From Caprella mutica (Eukaryota > Arthropoda > Malacostraca > Amphipoda > Caprellidae), in contig CANNZV010002308.1 in NCBI GenBank assembly GCA_947561585.1, positions 1-64,000 of the forward strand: a DNA stretch of 64,000 nt. Reading direction: 5' to 3'. This document shows positions 22,260-32,477 of the stretch, in pieces (position 1 is the first letter of the stretch; every line of letters starts with the position of its first letter). A model generated the notes under the pieces. That model had not been told where the DNA came from, did not search any database, and saw only the letters and a list, made by a program, of their open reading frames with translations. Made by a program: the position numbers and the translations under genes.

Positions 22260-23439
22260 TACAGGGTAGCGCAAAAAAAAGGAAACCCATTTTCAAACTA
22301 GTTTATTTTAGAAGCTATCAAATCTAGAATTTTTTTAAAAACACAGTTTTATTCGTTTACTTTTTCTGTATCTATCGTGATAATCTGTTAAAAGTTACAA
22401 CAAAATTTAAATATCTTGCAGCCAATTAAAAGAAGTTAAATAAAAAGGGCTTGCGCAAGGACGAAATATACGAAAAAAATCATAAGAGATATAATTCATT
22501 TCATATGGATGTAAAATCATTAAATTCTACTATTTTTTGTAACTAATAAGAGAAAATAAAAAAATAATTACCGTTTGAAAGATGGTTTTTGAGATAAAAT
22601 TGATATCTTTATAAAATCATTTCGCCGTTAATTTTTATCTCCTATTCGAAACCCTCAAAATGCAGCTTTCAAAAGAACAAAGATTTTTTGTTGTGCCAAT
22701 TTTTTTAAACACTGGAAGCTTTACACAGGTTCAACCACATTTTGAACAACGCTTTCTTGAAAGATTTCCACCAACTATAAAACCATATTGACAAATGTTA
22801 ATAAGTTCAGAACTGAAGAAACCACTTTAAATTTGAACAAAAAGTGATCATGTTGTAGGAGAAAAGAATGAACACATGAAAACATTAATCTTTTTCATAA
22901 ACAGTTTATTGAGTACCCAAAAATATCAATCAGAAAGTAAGGATTAGATTTCATTTAAAAGACATTTAACCAAATTGTTAAACACGATGTTAAGTATCAT
23001 CTTTTAAAGAAGCATGTAAGGCTAGAACTCTTAGAACTGATTTACCGCACCGTCTAAATTTTGCAAAATGGTTTCTGCAAAGAAATGCACATTTTGTAGA
23101 AGATATCGTGATTGGTGATGAAGATGTATTTCTATGAATGAAAGATTCAACAACAAAAACGTTAATTGAATGAAAAATAGTAGGATTTTGTTTTTACTAC
23201 TACCATATGGAAATGAATTATTCCTATTATGAACTTTTTTGAGTTTTTCGTCCTCGCGCAAGTCCTTTTCATTTACCTTTTTTTAATTCGCTGCAGAATC
23301 GCAACTCTTAAAAGATTATTTAGATAGATACAAAAAAAGTAAACGAATAAAACTATGTTTTTTGAAAATTTATTGGTTTGATAGTTTGTAAGATATACTA
23401 GTTTGAATATGGTTTTTTTTTTTTTTGCGCCATCCTGTA
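22260..23439 (+). mobile_element. Decayed Tc1/mariner-superfamily transposon
   Basis: The 1,180-bp element is bounded by imperfect inverted repeats of about 65 bp (left TACAGGGTAGCGCAAAAAAA, right ending TTTGCGCCATCCTGTA) and flanked by TA at 22258-22259 and 23440-23441. Size, TA duplication and the internal transposase remains all fit the superfamily. Confidence 0.85.
22660..23195 (+). pseudogene. Transposase relic with HTH and DDE fragments
   Basis: From ATG 22660 about 38 codons read as a transposase N-terminal helix-turn-helix (QRFFVVPIFLNTGSF, FEQRFLERFPPTIKP) before a stop codon. After several stops and shifts, the plus strand at about 23048-23190 reads RLNFAKWFLQRN, then HFVEDIVIGDEDVFL. 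This is the region before and around the second catalytic Asp (usually SDEAHF-like), here as GDEDVF. The order and spacing match the HTH plus DDE layout of insect Tc1/mariner-type transposases. At least five in-frame stops or shifts make it dead. The part with the third catalytic residue is not recognisable. The reading is direct; the family name is from known motif patterns. Confidence 0.75.
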
Positions 23440-23691
23440 TAAGTCTGCATGTAATATTCATAATACTATTATTAGTGGATATAGTGTATTTATTCTTCAA
23501 ATTCTATTGAACATTGCTATTTACTTAAAACGTTAATGAAATAGAACGCCACCTAGCTATCAGATGTTCAATCAAACTTATGTTAAACAATTTATTTTAT
23601 TCTCTGGAAAACAGTCATTTCAATGAAATATTACACCTCATATCGTCATACAAAACAAACAATGGAAATGAGTAAAAAATTACCATCCTTT

Positions 23692-24704
23692 AGTTACCAC
23701 AATAGTGACAGGGTAACAGTTACCAGTTACCACAATAGTGACAGGGTAACAGTGACCAGTTACCACAATAGTGACAGGGTAACAGTGACCAGTTACCACA
23801 ATAGTGACAGGGTAACAGTAACCAGTTACCACAATAGTGACAGGGTAACAGTAACCAGTTACCACAATAGTGGCAGAGAAACAGTTACCAGTTACCAAAA
23901 TAGTGACAGGGTAACAGTAACCAGTTACCACAATAGTGACAGGGTAACAGTTACCAGTTACCACAATAGTGTCAGGGTAACAGTAACCAGTTACCACAAT
24001 AGTGACAGGGTAACAATTACCAGTTACCACAATAGTGTCAGGGTAACAGTTACCAGTTACCACAATAATGACAGGGTAACAGTTACCAGTTACCACAATA
24101 GTGGCAGGGTAACAGTTACCAGATACCACAATAGTGTCAGGGTAACAGTTACCAGTTGCCACAATAGTGACAGGGTAACAGTTACCAGATACCACAATAA
24201 TGACAGGGTAACAGTTACCAGTTACCACAATAGTGACAGGGTAACAGTTACCAGATACCACAATAATGACAGGGTAACAGTTACCAGTTACCACAATAAT
24301 GACAGGGTAACAGTTACCAGTTACCAAAATAGTGACAGGGTAACAGCTACCAATTACCACAATAGTGACAGGGTAACAGTTACCAGATACCACAATAGTG
24401 ACAGGGTAACAGTTACCAGTTACCACAATAATGACAGGGTAACAGTTACCAGATACCACAATAGTGACAGGGTAACAGTTACCAGTTACCACAATAATGA
24501 CAGGGTAACAGTTACCAGTTACCAAAATAGTGACAGGGTAACAGCTACCAATTACCACAATAATGACAGGGTAACAGTTACCAGTTACCACAATAGTGAC
24601 AGGGTAACAGTTACCAGTTACCACAATAGTGACAGAGTAACAGTTACCAGTTACCACAATAGTGACAGGGTAACAGTTACCAGTTACCACAATAGTAATA
24701 GTGT
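23692..24704. repeat. 33-bp minisatellite (about 31 units)
   Basis: The unit is AGTTACCACAATAGTGACAG plus GGTAACAGTTACC, period 33 bp. GGTAACAGTTACC is itself nearly palindromic. The divisible-by-3 period keeps a plus-strand frame of 362 codons and a minus-strand frame of 354 codons open. Neither has a non-repeat domain, so I do not call genes. Confidence 0.96.
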
Positions 24705-25077
24705 GACGTAGGAGAAAATATTGCCAAGTTTCTGCAGACTGCATTAGAGTGGCTAATTATGCGGCTGGTTTTTATGCCAGTACAATTGGTGTAAAAAAAA
24801 CGCCTCCTCTGTGTTACTTGGGGGGGGGGGGGGGGGGGGGTAGGCATCTCCTGAAAATGCTACAAAATGCCCCCAGTAAAATCTACAGTTTTTCGAAAGG
24901 TAAAAGCTCTTGGGAGTGATATGGAAATATGCAGAAATTTTATGGAAATGAATGGAAGCATCTGGCAATGATATGGGAATGTAGGAATTCTGATTAAATC
25001 TTAAGAAATAATTCCAAATTTTACTGCGATAAAAGAAATTCAATTTAGTGGACATTTCTTGTAATTATTTGAGAAAC
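24705..25077. other. Spacer with a 21-G homopolymer at 24820-24840
   Basis: A run of 21 G residues follows TTACTT. It could form a G-quadruplex, and its true length is uncertain in an assembly. No gene. Confidence 0.7.
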
Positions 25078-25153
25078 CAGTCAAAATGACCAGTCAAAAT
25101 GACCAGTCAAAATGACCAGTCAAAATGACCAGTCAAAATGACCAGTCAAAATG
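25078..25153. repeat. 13-bp tandem repeat GACCAGTCAAAAT
   Basis: About six near-perfect copies. Confidence 0.93.
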
Positions 25154-25310
25154 GCATCTAATTTCATCTTAGTCAGATGGAATAAAATTTTCTATTTTTT
25201 TTAAATCCATTTCAAATTTTCATGTATGTTATAATTGATATTGATTTTTTCCATTGGGTTTAAATGAACTAACATTTTCCCTCTTACCTAAAGACGCCAA
25301 TTTATTCTTC
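25154..25310. other. Short unique spacer
   Basis: AT-rich. Provides the start codon of an open frame that runs into the next array. No evidence that it is a gene. Confidence 0.5.
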
Positions 25311-27598
25311 TCTCACTCTCTTGCACTTCACTCTCTTGCACTTCACTCTCTTGCACTTCACTCTCTTGCACTTCACTCTCTTGCACTTCACTCTCTTGCA
25401 CTTCACTCTCTTGCACTTCACTCTCTTGCACTTCACTCTCTTGCCCTTCACTCTCTTGCATTTCACTCTCTTGCACTTCACTCTCTTGCACTTCACTCTC
25501 TTGCACTTCACTCTCTTGCACTTCATTCTCTTGCACTTCACTCTCTTGCACTTCACTCTCTTGCACTTCACTCTCTTGCACTTCACTCTCTTGCACTTCA
25601 CTCTCTTGCACTTCACTCTCTTGCACTTCACTCTCTTGCAATTCACTCTCTTGCATTTCACTCTCTTGCACTTCACTCTCTTGCACTTCACTCTCTTGCA
25701 TTTCACTCTCTTGCACTTCACTCTCTTGCACTTCACTCTCTTGCATTTCACTCTCTTGCATTTCACTCTCTTGCACTTCACTCTCTTGCACTTCACTCTC
25801 TTGCACTTCACTCTCTTGCACTTCACTCTCTTGCACTTCACTCTCTTGCACTTCACTCTCTTGCACTTCACTCTCTTGCACTTCACTCTCTTGCACTTCA
25901 CTCTCTTGCACTTCACTCTCTTGCACTTCACTCTCTTGCACTTCACTCTCTTGCACTTCACTCTCTTGCACTTCACTCTCTTGCACTTCACTCTCTTGCA
26001 CTTCACTCTCTTGCACTTCACTCTCTTGCACTTCACTCTCTTGCACTTCACTCTCTTGCACTTCACTCTCTTGCACTTCACTCTCTTGCACTTCACTCTC
26101 TTGCACTTCACTCTCTTGCACTTCACTCTCTTGCACTTCACTCTCTTGCACTTCACTCTCTTGCACTTCACTCTCTTGCACTTCACTCTCTTGCACTTCA
26201 CTCTCTTGCACTTCACTCTCTTGCACTTCACTCTCTTGCACTTCACTCTCTTGCACTTCACTCTCTTGCACTTCACTCTCTTGCACTTCACTCTCTTGCA
26301 CTTCACTCTCTTGCACTTCACTCTCTTGCACTTCACTCTCTTGCACTTCACTCTCTTGCACTTCACTCTCTTGCACTTCACTCTCTTGCACTTCACTCTC
26401 TTGCACTTCACTCTCTTGCACTTCACTCTCTTGCACTTCACTCTCTTGCACTTCACTCTCTTGCACTTCACTCTCTTGCACTTCACTCTCTTGCATTTCA
26501 CTCTCTTGCACTTCACTCTCTTGCACTTCACTCTCTTGCATTTCACTCTCTTGCATTTCACTCTCTTGCATTTCACTCTCTTGCATTTCACTCTCTTGCA
26601 TTTCACTCTCTTGCATTTCACTCTCTTGCATTTCACTCTCTTGCATTTCACTCTCTTGCATTTCACTCTCTTGCATTTCACTCTCTTGCATTTCACTCTC
26701 TTGCATTTCACTCTCTTGCATTTCACTCTCTTGCACTTTACTCTCTTGCACTTTACTCTCTTGCACTTTACTCTCTTGCACTTTACTCTCTTGCACTTTA
26801 CTCTCTTGCACTTTACTCTCTTGCACTTTACTCTCTTGCACTTTACTCTCTTGCACTTTACTCTCTTGCACTTTACTCTCTTGCACTTTACTCTCTTGCA
26901 CTTTACTCTCTTGCACTTTACTCTCTTGCACTTTACTCTCTTGCACTTTACTCTCTTGCACTTTACTCTCTTGCACTTTACTCTCTTGCACTTTACTCTC
27001 TTGCACTTTACTCTCCTGCACTTTACTCTCTTGCACTTTACTCTCTTGCACTTTACTCTCTTGCACTCCACTCTCTTGCACTCCACTCTCTTGCACTCCA
27101 CTCTCTTGCACTCCACTCTCTTGCACTCCACTCTCTTGCACTCCACTCTCTTGCACTTCACTCTCTTGCACTTCACTCTCTTGCACTTCACTCTCTTGCA
27201 CTTCACTCTCTTGCACTTCACTCTCTTGCACTTCACTCTCTTGCACTTCACTCTCTTGCACTTCACTCTCTTGTACTTCACTCTCTTGCACTTCACTCTC
27301 TTGCACTTCACTCTCTTGCACTTCACTCTCTTGCACTTCACTCTCTTGCAATTCACTCTCTTGCACTTCACTCTCTTGCATTTCACTCTCTTGCACTTCA
27401 CTCTCTTGCACTTCACTCTCTTGCATTTCACTCTCTTGCATTTCACTCTCTTGCATTTCACTCTCTTGCATTTCACTCTCTTGCACTTCACTCTCTTGCA
27501 TTTCACTCTCTTGCATTTCACTCTCTTGCACTTCACTCTTTTGCATTTCACTCTCTTGCACTTCACTCTCTTGCACTTCACTCCCATGCACTTCACTG
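25311..27598. repeat. 15-bp minisatellite TTGCACTTCACTCTC (about 152 units)
   Basis: From 25321 to about 27590 the array keeps perfect 15-bp phase, with no insertion or deletion seen. Variants come in blocks: mixed CAC/CAT at the left, pure CAC from about 25771 to 26490, a CATTTC block to about 26730, a CACTTT block about 26731-27060, a CACTCC block 27061-27150, then CAC/CAT again. Because 15 is a multiple of 3 and the unit lacks stops, four frames are open for about 770-820 codons (repeats LHFTL, LALHS, EVQES, KRVKC). None has a recognisable domain. Confidence 0.97.
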
Positions 27599-28099
27599 CC
27601 ACTACTCCCCCTGCTCCATCTACAGTGTAGTTACTACCAGTGCTAGGCTAGAGCTGAGAGTGTTCCACAGCCCCAATTCAAGGGATACTTTGGCGTTTGT
27701 GTCATCGTAACGCAGAATCAATGGCTTCTTTCCTGCCTTCGCCAAAACATTCTCTTTTTCTACCTTAAATATCTGTTTCACCGCAAGAATATATTCACCG
27801 TATGTTAAAACTGTACCGAGTTGATCAAACAAATGGCAATAGTTTGGGAACTTTTTGTTCTTAGTCGTGTTTTTGTTTCAGTAAGAGGGGGCGAACTTTG
27901 AAAGAAGAAACTTATCAAACGTCCATTTGAAGATGGCTGCAACTGATTCAGATACATTTAAATATTAAAATTGAATTGTGTCCAGAGAGTCATTGAGGAG
28001 AAATGATGTGGAGCAGACAGTTTTAGGAATAGGAGAGTATTCTTAAATTATTTTGAGAAGACCGAGCCTAATCCGTCGATTAAATTATAAAATATACTG
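27599..28099. other. Unique spacer, no gene seen
   Basis: Slightly less AT-rich than its surroundings. No recognisable ORF. Confidence 0.5.
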
Positions 28100-28615
28100 A
28101 TAAAAGACTGGGATAAAAGACTGAGAGATAAAAGACTGAGAGATAAAACACTGAGAAATAAAAGACTGAAAGATAAAAGAGTGAGAAATAAAAGACTGAG
28201 AGATAAAAGACTGGGATAAAAGACTGAGAGATAAAAGACTGAGAAATAAAAGACTGAGAGATAAAAGACTGGGATAAAAGACTGAAAGATTAAAGACTGA
28301 GAAATAATAGACTGAAAGATAAAAGAGTGAAAGATTAAAGACTGAAAGATAAAAGACTGAAAGATTAAAGACTGAAAGATTAAAGACTGAAAGATTAAAG
28401 ACTGAAAGATTAAAGACTGAAAGATTAAAGACTGAAAGATTAAAGACTGAGATATTAAAGACTGAAAGATAAAAGACTGAAAGATAAAAGACTGAAAGAT
28501 AGAAGACTGAAAGATAAAAGACTGAAAGATAAAAGACTGAAAGATAAAAGACTGAAAGATTAAAGACTGAAAGATAAAAGAGTGAGAAATTAAAGACTGA
28601 AAGATAAAAGACAGA
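28100..28615. repeat. 14-bp minisatellite AAAGACTGAAAGAT
   Basis: About 36 units, with GAGAGATAA and GGGATAA variants on the left and a more uniform right half. Confidence 0.94.
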
Positions 28616-28744
28616 TAGAAAAGACTGACATATATAAAAACATGGATATTTTCCGTCTCATTTGATTATTTCATATTTGCAATTTATTTGATGGTTTCTC
28701 ATAGATTGTTATATGTAAATATCACTACTATAATGTATTCGAAC

Positions 28745-28995
28745 TACGAACAAGATACAAGCAAACGAACAAGATACAAGCAAACGAACAAGATACAAGC
28801 AAACGAACAAGATACAAGCAAACGAACAAGATACAAGCAAACGAACAAGATACAAGCAAACGAACAAGATACAAGCTAACGAACAAGATACAAGCAAACG
28901 AACAAGATACAAGCAAATGAACAAGATACAAGCTAACGAACAAGATACAAGCTAACGAACAAGATACAAGTTAACGAACAAGATACAAGCAACGA
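28745..28995. repeat. 19-bp minisatellite GAACAAGATACAAGCAAAC
   Basis: About 13 units, degenerating at the right end (CTAAC and TTAAC variants). The open frames in it come from the repeat. Confidence 0.95.
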
Positions 28996-29351
28996 ATAAA
29001 TTACAATGGTAGACAGACATTTCGTCGACAGATGTTTGTTTTATCGATGAATTTTCGTAAAGAGAATATTAACACACAGTCGCCCCCCGAACCCCCATGC
29101 CAGGTTTTTAACCAATCATGAAGTGTGCAGTACAACAAACTAGCGGATACAACAAACTACGTAACGGCCATTTATGTTAAGAGTTTAAAAAATAATCCTC
29201 ATTTATATATGTTTATATTAATTATTATATTTCAATTATCTTTATTTATTTTTCTACTTTTTTAACGAAAATTCATCGACGAAATGTCTGCATACAAGCA
29301 ATCAATTTACAATCTAACGAACAAGATGTAATGATTGCTATTGATGAACAA
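28996..29351. other. AT-rich spacer, nothing recognised
   Basis: Contains GTCGACAGATGTTTGT near 29026 and a related inverted stretch near 29276 (CGACGAAATGTCTG), perhaps an old small hairpin element. No gene. Confidence 0.4.
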
Positions 29352-29731
29352 TACAGTACGGACCACAAAATGTTTCCGCTTTTTCAAATCCTTGTAAATC
29401 GTTAGCCAATGGACGAAAAAACTGTATCTTGGTCTCTTTTTCTCTGCCTCTTATTGTACTATTAACATATAAAAACAATTTTTAAATGATGGACATAGTT
29501 TAAGAACAGGTAAGCAAAGAGTGAGGGTGATTATTTATTCTTAGAGCTAACTCTGTGATTTTACTTACTAAAAGACAGTGAATAAAAGGAAAAAAATATG
29601 ATGGTAGACAATATAATACAGGGTGCTTACACTTCTTCCTTGGAAACTATTTGGAAATTGAACAACTTTAGTGAAATTTTGATCTCATTTAAGTTTTCAC
29701 TCTGAATATTCGTCCTTCGCTTGTTCATTAA

Positions 29732-29938
29732 GACCCGTTTCATACTTGCATTTTTAACACCGCGGAAGAAAGTTCTTTTTAAAAAATGTTTACACTTGCG
29801 TTTTTTATCGCTGATTACACTTGCGTTTTTTATCGCGGACATTAAATTTTTACTTCAGCGATTTAAAAACGCAAATGTGAACACATTTTAAGAAGACTTT
29901 TTTTTCGCGCTGTTAAAAATGCAAGTGTGAAGCGGGCC
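29732..29938. mobile_element. TTAA-flanked MITE (piggyBac-type target)
   Basis: 207 bp. The TIRs (left GACCCGTTTCATACTTGC, right inverted GGCCCGCTTCACACTTGC) match over about 33 bp with four differences. TTAA stands at 29728-29731 and 29939-29942. Confidence 0.8.
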
Positions 29939-29942
29939 TTAA

Positions 29943-31280
29943 GGGGACAGTCCCAGGTTTGTGAAAACTTGTTTATTATTGAAGCTACAGTTGTGAAACC
30001 TTGTGCACATATATAAAATTCAATTTATATAGTTTAGTTTTTGAATTTTTTTCGATTTAACGAGTTTCGAACGAGTAACACGAGTTTTGAACCAATTTAA
30101 AAAAAACGTATTACTCCCAAAGTTTTGAAGTTAAGGTACGGCGGTTTTCTGCTTTCGATGCTTCTATGAATGCTCTACAACATGTAGCAAACAAAATTTT
30201 GATTTTAGATTTTATTAAATTTTTTTAAATTTCGAAAATTTCACTCTTTCCAAATTTTTTTTGAACAATGTATTTTCAAAAATTTAAGGTCAAAATCAAA
30301 AATATATTTGCTAGATATTGTTTAGAGAATTCATAGGATCATCGTATGAAAAAAACCGCAATGCCGTAGCTTCCAAACTTTTTGTAAAATATCAAAGAGG
30401 ATTACGAAATATACAACATTTACAATTATTCAGGAGAGCAATAATAATGAAAAATAACATAAAAAAAAAATACAAAAAAAAAAATGTTTTTGTGTTTGCC
30501 ACTAAATCCTCTCAGGCCAGGCAAACCCGGTATTGTCCACTCGAAGGTGGGGGTGTCATTAGTAGGGTTGTGACAATATGCATTTCCAAATATGCAGTAT
30601 ATGCACTGGGAAATATACTGCATATGCAACAGGTTTTATGCTTTTTGGGAAAACGCATATGCATTTGAGAAAACGCATATACATTTGAGAATGAAAGTAT
30701 ATGCATATCTATAAATGCATATGCATATTTATAAATGCATATATGCATATTGATAAATGTTTATATGCATATTGGTAAATGCATATGCATATTGCTAAAC
30801 GCATATGTATATTTATAATTGCATATGCATGTTGATAAATGCATATGCATATTGGAAAATGCATGTGCACATTGGTAAATTCATATATGTAAATTAGTAA
30901 ATGCATATGCATATTACTAAACGCATATGTATATTTATAATTGCATATGCATATTGATAAATGCATATGCCAATCTAATAAGCATATGCGTTTTAGAAAG
31001 GCACATGCAAAATATGCAATGTCACAACCCTAGTCACCAGGCGCCACCTGACTCACTGTGGTAAAGTTCAACAAAAAAACAAGAGCAAGAACAAACAACC
31101 AAAATCCACTAATTTATCGATTTTTACTCCCTGACCCCTCTCTTCAAATCCCCCTCCACTGTCTCGGAAGTTAGTTAGCGATGTGATACTTCACCTACCT
31201 GAGTGTTAGAACACTAGGAACACTTCAGTGAAGATGAAAATATTTGGATCAAAAAACAGAAAATGGCTGGGACTGTCCCC
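29943..31280. mobile_element. TTAA-flanked element with 14-bp TIRs
   Basis: GGGGACAGTCCCAG at 29943-29956 and its exact complement at 31267-31280, flanked by TTAA (29939-29942, 31281-31284). No transposase is seen, so it is probably a non-autonomous piggyBac-type element. It lies in the loop of the foldback element and is interrupted by the hAT-like MITE at 30563-31032. Confidence 0.8.
30563..31032. mobile_element. hAT-like MITE with ATGCAT-rich tandem core
   Basis: The ends TAGGGTTGTGACA and TGTCACAACCCTA are perfectly inverted. They are flanked by GTCATTAG (30555-30562) and GTCACCAG (31033-31040), an 8-bp duplication with two differences, as hAT elements make. The core (about 30650-30990) repeats a unit of about 20 bp, AAATGCATATGCATATTGAT, rich in the palindromes ATGCAT and CATATG. 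Confidence 0.82.
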
Positions 31281-32477
31281 TTAACCATGCAATGAACAAG
31301 CGAAGAACGAATATTCCTAGTGAAAACTTCAATGAGATCAAAACGTTACTGAAGTTGTTTCTATTATCAAATAGTTTAAAAGGGAGAAGTGTAAGCACTC
31401 TTTATTAAAATGTCTACCAATATAATCTATTTCCTTTTATTCACGGATTTTTAGTAAGTGAAATCACAGAGTTAGCTCTAAGAATAATCTTCGCCCAATG
31501 ACAAAAATAATCACCCTCAATCTTTGCTTACCTGTTCTTAAAATATATCCATCAGTTAAAAATTGTTTTTAATTGTTAATAGTTTAATAAGAGGCGGAGA
31601 AAAAGAGACCAAGATACAGTTTTTTGGTCCATTGGCTAACGATTAAAAAGTATTTGAAAAAGCGAAAACATTTTTGTGGCCCATACCGTGTAGAAGGAAG
31701 ATAACAAAATACAATATCGGTGTTTCAATTTGTACTGCTCATTAAGTTTTCCATAAAAATACAATGTACCTATCATTTCAGAGTATTAATAGCTTTCTAA
31801 ATAGTCTATAAATGTGAATGGGATTAGATGGCACTTGGACTTTTCCCCGCCGGACCATTCTCCGCCGGACTATTCCCCGCCGGACTATTCCCCGCCGGAC
31901 TTTTCCACGTCGGACTTTTCCCCGCCGGACTTTTCCCCACCAGACTTTTCCCCGCCAGACTTTTCCCCACCAAACTTTCCCCCGCCTGGACTATTCCCTG
32001 CCGGACTTTTCCCCGCCGAATAAAATAATAGTATTTTGGGCTGTTAAATTATAATTTTGATAAAACAAACCATTTATCAATAGAAGACACATTTTATTAA
32101 CAGACTTACATAATAATACAGTCTTATTTTTAGCTTGGAATTCTCTGTCCATATTGGTAGTTTTTACTTTATAAAGATATGCTACATGGTTCAAACATTA
32201 TGGTAAGTAATTCTAAGGGATTGCGAAATGTCGCAATTTAGTCTAAGAAGCTACGATTAATTCAATTTATTCCAGCTCTAAAGTTACACATATCGCGAAT
32301 TTTTTATTTTCTTTGCCAGCTATTAAACCTAAAAATTTGTGATCTATTTACATCTCGTTCAAATATATATTTTTCCAGAACACTAATAAATTAGATTGTT
32401 GTTTATTAATTTGACAATTAATATATTACAGAAACTATAGTTTTTTTATTACATTTAATATCGGCCTATTTTTATAG

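Larger units (their letters stand above)
29354..31690. mobile_element. Foldback (near-palindromic) TA-flanked element carrying nested insertions
   Basis: The arms at 29354-29731 and about 31285-31690 are long imperfect inverted repeats (ends CAGTACGGACCACAAAATG and, inverted, CACGGTATGGGCCACAAAA). TA flanks both ends (29352-29353, 31691-31692). Without the insertions the arms would be joined by an 8-nt loop around TTAA, so the original element was an almost perfect palindrome of about 0.78 kb. It has no ORF of its own. Confidence 0.85.

Noticed and set aside
23623..24744. Open frames of 362 and 354 codons
   Set aside because: Created by the 33-bp period. Both strands are equally open and no domain is present.
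25254..27710. Open frames of 766-818 codons on both strands (LALHS, LHFTL, EVQES, KRVKC repeats)
   Set aside because: All are produced by a stop-free 15-bp tandem repeat. There is no non-repeat domain, and four frames are open at once.
31814..32054. Small proline-rich proteins (SPPDF, RRTFP repeats), and the similar frame at 41427-41696
   Set aside because: These are translations of the terminal tandem arrays of the foldback-like elements.
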